Source: Bacteroidota bacterium (GTDB lineage: Bacteria; Bacteroidota; Bacteroidia; UKL13-3). From it: a stretch of 20,370 bases of DNA. The notes under the pieces were generated by a model that saw nothing but the letters and a program-made list of their open reading frames with translations, did no database searches and had not been told where the DNA came from. How positions within the stretch are numbered: the stretch's first letter is position 1; the number at the start of each line of letters is the position of its first letter. A program made the position numbers and the translations under genes. The stretch is taken from positions 1 through 20,370 of the forward strand of contig CANHRW010000010.1 in NCBI GenBank assembly GCA_947462865.1, read 5' to 3'. Shown here one piece after another: positions 15,834 through 20,370 of the stretch.

Positions 15834-17072
15834 TTAGTTAACTAAGTTTACCAAAGCCATTTCAAGCCCTTTTTTCAATAACCCTTTTGTGCGTGGATTG
15901 AATTGATGAACGCGCATCAATGCTTGCCATATAGTTTTAGATGTATCTTTAAAAATGGCTTCGTCTGTTAAATCTACTTCATCATTACTCATGCAATACG
16001 CAAATACCCTAGCCATGCCACAATTGGCAATATAATCTGGTATAACGGCTACATGATCGTCTGTGTAATTGGCAATTGGCCCCATAAAAATTTCGTTGTC
16101 TGCAAAAGGCACATTGGCTCCACAGCTGATCACTTCTAAGTCATTTGCAAGCATTTGGTCTATTTGCTCTCTGGTAACTAACCTAGATGCTGCTGCAGGC
16201 ACAAAAATCTCGGCACCAATTTGCCAAATTCTGGCATTGGTTTCTTCAAAAGACAATAATTCGGGGTGAACCAGTGTATTGCCCTCTTTTCTTAAAAACA
16301 AGTCCTTGATTTCTTCTTTTGAAAAGCCACTTGGTTTTACTAAACCGCCGTTTCTATCTATAATTCCAACAATAACTACTCCGTACAAACTCAAATAATA
16401 GGCGGCCGCTGCACCCACATTTCCCCAACCTTGAATGATGGCTCTTTTCATAGCAACATTACCCCCCCAAATACTGTAATAATGACGTACCGCTTCTGCA
16501 ACACCAAATCCCGTAATCATATCAGCAACCACATATTTGTTAGTTAGCTCAGGTGAGAACCTGTCATCTGTAAGCACTTTAGACACACCAACATTTAAAT
16601 TTTGAATGCGCTTGGCCTTGCTAGATTCATCTGTTTTAAAGTGTCCGTTTACAACCCCTTCTTGAGGATGCAACAAACCATTGCTAGCAGTCATTGGAAT
16701 AACCTCATGTATTTCGTCTACATTCAGGTCTCCACCAGTTCCATAATAGGTTTTAAGAATGGGTTGAACTGCTTTATACCAACGCTCCAATACACCTTTT
16801 TTTCTTGGATCATTTGGATCAAAGTTTATACCTGATTTTGCACCGCCAATTGCAGGGCCTGCAACTGTAAATTTTATCTCCATGGTTTTAGCCAATGAAG
16901 TAACTTCATGTTTATTTAAACCTTTTCTCATTCTTGTTCCACCACCTGCGGCACCCCCTTTTAATGAGTTAATCACAATCCAACCTTCAGCTTCTGTTTC
17001 ACTGTCTTTCCATTCAAAAACAATTTCAGGTTGTTTCTCTTCGTACTTCTTAATTAATTTTTCTAATTGCAT
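15834..17072 (-). CDS. Glu/Leu/Phe/Val-type amino-acid dehydrogenase
   Basis: A 412-residue cytosolic NAD(P)-dependent dehydrogenase that oxidatively deaminates an amino acid to its 2-oxo acid, or the reverse. The substrate domain has GGAAGGGTRMRKG (39-51), Lys67 in MEIKFTVAGP, the catalytic-type Lys79 in GGAKSGI, and GGDLNVDE with Asp115. The Rossmann domain starts AIIQGWGNVG (211-220), and Asp239 at the end of the second strand (GIIDRNGG) is more typical of NAD than NADP use. The C-terminal half contains VPAAASRLVT and IPDYIANCGMARV. Glutamate versus branched-chain or phenylalanine preference is not resolvable by eye. It lies 4 bases from anmK and 7 from mscS in the same transcription unit. 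Confidence 0.9.
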   Translation of the reverse strand: MQLEKLIKKYEEKQPEIVFEWKDSETEAEGWIVINSLKGGAAGGGTRMRKGLNKHEVTSLAKTMEIKFTVAGPAIGGAKSGINFDPNDPRKKGVLERWYKAVQPILKTYYGTGGDLNVDEIHEVIPMTASNGLLHPQEGVVNGHFKTDESSKAKRIQNLNVGVSKVLTDDRFSPELTNKYVVADMITGFGVAEAVRHYYSIWGGNVAMKRAIIQGWGNVGAAAAYYLSLYGVVIVGIIDRNGGLVKPSGFSKEEIKDLFLRKEGNTLVHPELLSFEETNARIWQIGAEIFVPAAASRLVTREQIDQMLANDLEVISCGANVPFADNEIFMGPIANYTDDHVAVIPDYIANCGMARVFAYCMSNDEVDLTDEAIFKDTSKTIWQALMRVHQFNPRTKGLLKKGLEMALVNLVN

Positions 17073-17076
17073 ATAC

Positions 17077-18180
17077 TTATTGTTCTTTTTTTCTTAATTG
17101 TTCAAATTTCCCCCAAATGGCTCCGGCAACATGACTTTTAGTTGAACCCGTTACTTCTTTATACACATTGGTTTCATTCCTAAATCTGAGTACACCTAGA
17201 AATGCAAAAATAAGCGCTTCCTTGAAATGTATGGTTAAATTATCTGGAATATGCAACTTGGCTTTGGTATTGGAACGTATGCTTTCAATTAAAAAATGGT
17301 TCAGCGTTCCCCCTCCACTCAACAATACTTTATTTACCCCAGCATGGTCTAATGTATTGCCTATTTGCATTCCAATATGTGCTACCAAAGTAGCCATTTT
17401 ATCCGGAATAGTCAGGTGTTTAAAGGCCGATACTAATGGCCAAAATTGTGAATCAACCCACTCTATTCCCAATGATTTAGGGCCTTGTACAGTATAATAA
17501 GGCAATTGATTGAGGCATTCTAACAATTCGGGTTCCATATTACCTGAAGCAGCAATTTTACCATCAGCATCGTAAGCACAACCTGTAAGTTCAGCCAAAC
17601 GGTTCAACACCATATTACATGGACAAATGTCAAAAGCTGTTAATTCGGATGAGTGGTAAACAGAAACATTGGCAATTCCACCTAAATTCAAACAAGCTTG
17701 TTCTTTTGGAAATAAATGTAAATCACCTACAGGAACCAATGGAGCGCCATGCCCACCTAAAGCCAAATCCATGTTTCTAAAACCATTGATTACTGGTAAA
17801 CCTGTTATAGCGGAAATGGCCGCACCACAACCAATTTGTGCCGTAAATCCTTTTTCGGGTTGATGAAAAATAGTATGACCATGTGAGGCAATGAAATCCG
17901 GTTTTATTTGGTGTTCCACTATAAAATCTGCTACCAAGGAACCCATATACCTTCCCAAGGCTGCATCTGTTTCTGCAAATTGCACAATGGGTGCAAGTGG
18001 TAAATTTTTGAGTGTATCAACCCATTTTTGAGGATAAGGTTGTGTATGCGCTTGTTCTATGGTATATGTCCATTTGTTATGGGTATGTTTAAAAACGCAA
18101 TAGGCCATATCTAAACCGTCAAGCGAGGTGCCACTCATCAGGCCAATCACATGGTATTCTTGGTTCATTTGTGGCTGCAT
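17077..18180 (-). CDS. anmK: Anhydro-N-acetylmuramic acid kinase
   Basis: A 367-residue ASKHA-fold kinase that phosphorylates and opens the anhydro ring of 1,6-anhydro-MurNAc, giving MurNAc-6-P for cell-wall recycling. Motifs: LMSGTSLDGLD (14-24) for ATP binding, SHGHTIFH (99-106), FRNMDLALGGHGAPLVPVGD (134-153) with catalytic-type Asp138, GGIANVS (167-173) and LLSGGGTLN near the C-terminus. In place of the enterobacterial DTGPGN motif it has DICPCN; my recollection is that Bacteroidota homologues also differ here. Start: ATG at 18180, or Met5 at 18168, which would begin directly before the conserved region. The gene is 7 bases from the TrpF-like gene upstream and 4 from the dehydrogenase downstream. 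MurQ is not in the window. Confidence 0.93.
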   Translation of the reverse strand: MQPQMNQEYHVIGLMSGTSLDGLDMAYCVFKHTHNKWTYTIEQAHTQPYPQKWVDTLKNLPLAPIVQFAETDAALGRYMGSLVADFIVEHQIKPDFIASHGHTIFHQPEKGFTAQIGCGAAISAITGLPVINGFRNMDLALGGHGAPLVPVGDLHLFPKEQACLNLGGIANVSVYHSSELTAFDICPCNMVLNRLAELTGCAYDADGKIAASGNMEPELLECLNQLPYYTVQGPKSLGIEWVDSQFWPLVSAFKHLTIPDKMATLVAHIGMQIGNTLDHAGVNKVLLSGGGTLNHFLIESIRSNTKAKLHIPDNLTIHFKEALIFAFLGVLRFRNETNVYKEVTGSTKSHVAGAIWGKFEQLRKKEQ

Positions 18181-18187
18181 ATTTGAA

Positions 18188-18799
18188 CTAATCTTGAAGT
18201 GCTATCTGGGCTATAAAATCTGATAAATCTTCAAAATCTTTCATACCCGCCTTCTCCTCTGAGTCGCTATCAAAACTCACTCCAAATGGATTAATTTGAG
18301 TCAACACCGAAAGCTGATTCATTAAATGACCCTTTAAATGTAAAATAAACTCGATACCTATCTTAGAAAATACTTCTGGTTGTGTTTGCGCCAAACTTTC
18401 CCAATTGAACAAATGAAAAGCTTGCACCTGATTTTGATAGTTCGTGCAAAATTCAAGAAATGAGGATTCAGACATTTTTTCTACATCAATTGCTAAAATA
18501 ACTGGTACATGAATGGCATTGATACCGTTGTCTGCAAGTGGTTCATTTAGTTCAACAATATCTATGTTTAGCAGTTGAACAATGGTATTGATGTCTTCAG
18601 CAGATTGATTGCCAAATTCACCCACAATATGGGAACCACTAGTCCAATCAATGATTTCCTTTGCTTTAATAGGAGGTATAAATGATGCAGATGTATTGTC
18701 GAAACAAAAACCCAAATAATGAATTCCTGCTGCTGCTGCAAACCTTGCATCAGTTAAATGTTTGGTATGGTTAATTTTGGTATGGTAACGGAAACGCAT
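18188..18799 (-). CDS. Degenerate TrpF-like (phosphoribosylanthranilate isomerase) barrel protein
   Basis: A 203-residue (beta/alpha)8 protein aligned by eye with TrpF. The TrpF landmarks can be followed in order: KIN (8-10) where TrpF has KICG; TDARFAAAAGIHYLGFCFD (16-34); IVGEFGNQ (58-65); VELNEP (82-87) where TrpF has QLHG-x-E; HLFNWESL (129-136); LHLKGHLMNQ (153-162), the AGGL-x-x-x-N site; SFDSDSEEKAGMKD (175-188), the DVSSGVE-x-x-PG-x-KD segment. The catalytic Cys (KICG) is Asn10, its Gly is His11, and the general-acid Asp region is changed. It therefore probably does not isomerise phosphoribosylanthranilate. No trp genes are nearby; it sits between anmK and a DUF2480 gene. It may have a new binding or regulatory role. 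The fold call is solid, the function is unknown. Confidence 0.75.
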   Translation of the reverse strand: MRFRYHTKINHTKHLTDARFAAAAGIHYLGFCFDNTSASFIPPIKAKEIIDWTSGSHIVGEFGNQSAEDINTIVQLLNIDIVELNEPLADNGINAIHVPVILAIDVEKMSESSFLEFCTNYQNQVQAFHLFNWESLAQTQPEVFSKIGIEFILHLKGHLMNQLSVLTQINPFGVSFDSDSEEKAGMKDFEDLSDFIAQIALQD

Positions 18800-18819
18800 G
18801 TTAAGACTTGATATATTGA

Positions 18820-19332
18820 TTATTTTTTCTTGTACAATGGCACATTGCTGCAGGCTTCTCCATACATAATACTCTTGGCATAAGGCAATAATTTATGGGT
18901 AATTTCGAGGTATGCCTGAACTGGAATATGCACATTGCTACACCCTTTTACAATGACCCTTTTACCTTCATAGATAGGCGCATTGATTTGTTGCAAAGCA
19001 TCGTAATACAGGGTTTGGTTGAGCAGGTTAAGGTCGCCAAAAACATAGCGGTTTGCATAAGGTTCTACCGCAATTCCTAAAAGCATGTATGCCCATGTTG
19101 GAACAATGGCGTCTGTTGAACAATAAAAAGCAATGTTCTTTCCAGAATATTCAGCCCAGTTGTTTGCAGCAATAAATGCTCTGAAATCTTTTTCTTTGAG
19201 CATCAAACCTTTGAATAACTGGTCTTTGATATCAAACAGAACCCTTTCTCCAGGATGGTAATAGGTTTCTAAATCAAGGGTTACTAAACCACTTGCTTCA
19301 ACCCTATTTACTATTTCTTGCTCTGAATCCAT
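18820..19332 (-). CDS. DUF2480 family protein
   Basis: A 170-residue cytosolic protein of the Bacteroidota-typical DUF2480 family. Conserved stretches are NRVEASGLVTLDLETYY (9-25), GERVLFDIKDQLFKGL, LKEKDFRAFI, FYCSTDAIVPTWAYML (69-84), ANRYVFGDL, VKGCSNVHIPVQAYLEI and, at the end, SIMYGEACSNVPLYKK. Two conserved Cys-containing motifs (GCSN and GEACSNVPL) near the C-terminus could bind a metal or cofactor, but that is a guess; I know of no assigned function. It has no signal peptide. It begins one base after the stop of the small lipoprotein gene and is followed after 20 bases by the TrpF-like gene. Confidence 0.85.
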   Translation of the reverse strand: MDSEQEIVNRVEASGLVTLDLETYYHPGERVLFDIKDQLFKGLMLKEKDFRAFIAANNWAEYSGKNIAFYCSTDAIVPTWAYMLLGIAVEPYANRYVFGDLNLLNQTLYYDALQQINAPIYEGKRVIVKGCSNVHIPVQAYLEITHKLLPYAKSIMYGEACSNVPLYKKK

Positions 19333-19333
19333 T

Positions 19334-19717
19334 TTATTTTAAATACATTGATTTTTGAATGCTGCGCTGACCAAGAACCTGCACCATTGAAGTATCTGAT
19401 AAGAAACCTTTTTTGGCGCACAAATAATAGTTGCCATTCAGCAAATAGCCAAAATTGGCAATACCCGTATTGGTTTCGGTTGTGAGTTTATTTAAAGGAA
19501 AATTTCTGGTTAAATCATCATAACTCACATACAAACTAACAGTTGCACCCGGCTGTACATTGGTACCGTTTTGATCATAAACCGTTACCAAGAGTTTTCC
19601 GTTAAAGCTTGAACTGTCATTGGTAATTACTTGGTTGATTTGAGTAGGTTGATTGGAATCTAACTTACCACATGCAAACAAGGACATTACTAGAAGAGCA
19701 AAAGAAAAATACTTCAT
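19334..19717 (-). CDS. Small lipoprotein with a carboxypeptidase-regulatory-like Ig fold
   Basis: A 127-residue lipoprotein starting at the ATG at 19717, which puts a clear lipoprotein signal (MKYFSFALLVMSLFAC, Cys16) at the N-terminus. A longer in-frame start at 19750 would bury that signal and overlap the pyruvate kinase gene, so it was not used. After a Ser/Thr/Gln-rich linker the mature part reads KLLVTVYDQNGTNVQPGATV, then LTTETNTGIANFG and a KKGFLSDTSMVQV region. This is the typical strand pattern of a small Ig-like domain of the carboxypeptidase-regulatory/transthyretin-like kind. No enzymatic motif is seen. It follows the pyk stop by four bases and precedes the DUF2480 gene by one base, so it is probably co-transcribed with both. 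Confidence 0.8.
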   Translation of the reverse strand: MKYFSFALLVMSLFACGKLDSNQPTQINQVITNDSSSFNGKLLVTVYDQNGTNVQPGATVSLYVSYDDLTRNFPLNKLTTETNTGIANFGYLLNGNYYLCAKKGFLSDTSMVQVLGQRSIQKSMYLK

Positions 19718-19721
19718 GTGA

Positions 19722-20370
19722 TTATTTAATTTCGGTAATTTTAACTGCATTGGTTCTAGACCTTTCAGTAATAGGCATACTAGCTGTATTGATAACCAAT
19801 TGACCCGATTTTACAAAACCCATGTCTACCAACTGCTGGTTAATGTCGTTAAGAGATGCATCTGTGCTTTCAAAACCTCTGTATAAAAATCCCCTCACTC
19901 CCCAAACCAAACTCAATGTGTTGAGCAACCTAGGGTTTGTTGTAAAAATAAAAATGGGTGCTTTGGGTCTGTATGCTGCTAACCTGTATGCCGAATAGCC
20001 TGAAAATGTCATACCAACAACAGCATGTGCTTTCATGTGGTCGGAAATTCTTACGGCAGTAAAAAGAATTTCGTCCGAAATAAATGTTGGAGAAGAGGCG
20101 TCAGGTCTGGTTCCTTTAAAATAGGGGGCATTGGTTTTTTGTTCAACCTCAGCTATGGTTTTACGCATGTAATTGATGGCATCTACAGGATATTTACCAA
20201 CAGATGTTTCTGCACTCAACATAACAGCATCGGCCCCATCCATTACAGCATTGGCAATGTCGTTTACCTCTGCTCTGGTTGGAACTGGGCTTGTAATCAT
20301 GCTTTCCATCATTTGTGTAGCAATAATCACCGGCTTAGATTGGTCGATACATTTTTTAACAATCATTTTC
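19722..20370 (-). CDS. pyk: Pyruvate kinase, C-terminal part (5' end outside the window)
   Basis: The C-terminal ~215 residues of pyruvate kinase, the last glycolytic enzyme (phosphoenolpyruvate + ADP to pyruvate + ATP). The frame stays open to the window edge. The visible part begins in the barrel at MIVKKCIDQSKPVIIATQMMESM, then PTRAEVNDIANAV-DGADAVMLSAETSVGKYP, the highly conserved end of the active-site barrel. The C-terminal domain follows, with a VGMTFSGYSAYRLAAYRPKAPIF segment that corresponds to the T-x-S-G-x-x-A-x-x-(I/L)-(S/A)-x-Y-R-P motif, and RLLNTLSLVWGVRGF. The length is normal and no frameshift was seen. It is probably the first visible gene of a minus-strand operon running to 14747. 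Confidence 0.95.
   Translation of the reverse strand, partial: KMIVKKCIDQSKPVIIATQMMESMITSPVPTRAEVNDIANAVMDGADAVMLSAETSVGKYPVDAINYMRKTIAEVEQKTNAPYFKGTRPDASSPTFISDEILFTAVRISDHMKAHAVVGMTFSGYSAYRLAAYRPKAPIFIFTTNPRLLNTLSLVWGVRGFLYRGFESTDASLNDINQQLVDMGFVKSGQLVINTASMPITERSRTNAVKITEIK

Noticed and set aside
18820..19332. DUF2480 protein as a nuclease or redox enzyme because of its Cys motifs
   Set aside because: The Cys residues are conserved in the family but no known catalytic arrangement was recognised, so no function was assigned.
1..20370. CRISPR arrays, insertion sequences, phage genes, tRNA or rRNA genes
   Set aside because: No direct-repeat arrays, transposase-like genes, terminal inverted repeats or T-loop/anticodon patterns were seen on either strand.

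Overview
The window looks like a chromosomal stretch of a member of the Bacteroidota (Cytophaga/Chitinophaga/Flavobacterium side). It is AT-rich, and translation starts sit in A-rich leaders rather than after clear Shine-Dalgarno sites. Several putative promoters show the Bacteroidota -7 box TAnnTTTG. Three secreted proteins end in type IX secretion system (T9SS) sorting domains: one type B (CHU_C-like) and two type A. Bacteroidota-restricted families are present (DUF2480, DUF4465). I see no mobile element, CRISPR array, tRNA or rRNA. The genus cannot be read from the sequence.

Layout. 1-2599 (+): the end of a DHH/DHHA1 phosphoesterase (NrnA type), an FKBP lipoprotein and a secreted double-FKBP isomerase, closed by a bidirectional terminator. 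2626-7608 (-): a GH3-superfamily adenylating enzyme, a 122-residue orphan and a 921-residue T9SS type B surface protein. 7682-9549 (+): an acyl-CoA thioesterase that may be leaderless, and a beta-helix lipoprotein. 9589-14750 (+): a vitamin B12 uptake locus made of promoter, cobalamin riboswitch, BtuB-type TonB-dependent receptor, a DUF4465 protein with a T9SS tail, a second T9SS-tailed surface protein, and a BtuG-like beta-propeller lipoprotein. 14747-20370 (-): seven tightly packed genes (pyruvate kinase, small lipoprotein, DUF2480 protein, degenerate TrpF-like barrel, AnmK, amino-acid dehydrogenase, MscS channel).

The most interesting part is the B12 locus. In gut Bacteroides, BtuB works with surface lipoproteins that bind cobalamin very tightly (BtuG, BtuH). 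Here a BtuG-like lipoprotein is present, but the two genes between btuB and btuG encode proteins with T9SS tails instead of lipoprotein signals. This suggests a T9SS-dependent version of outer-surface B12 capture. A perfect GC-rich hairpin (10-bp stem, 3-nt loop) lies at the signal-peptide cleavage site of the second of these genes and looks foreign to the surrounding AT-rich DNA. No inner-membrane B12 transporter (BtuCDF) is encoded here, so it must lie elsewhere if present.

Other points of note are a TrpF homologue that has lost its catalytic residues, a repeated use of TTG starts in an AAATTGAA-like context for exported proteins, a 26-bp perfect palindrome between two minus-strand genes, and two convergent operons whose stop codons overlap in one TTAA.
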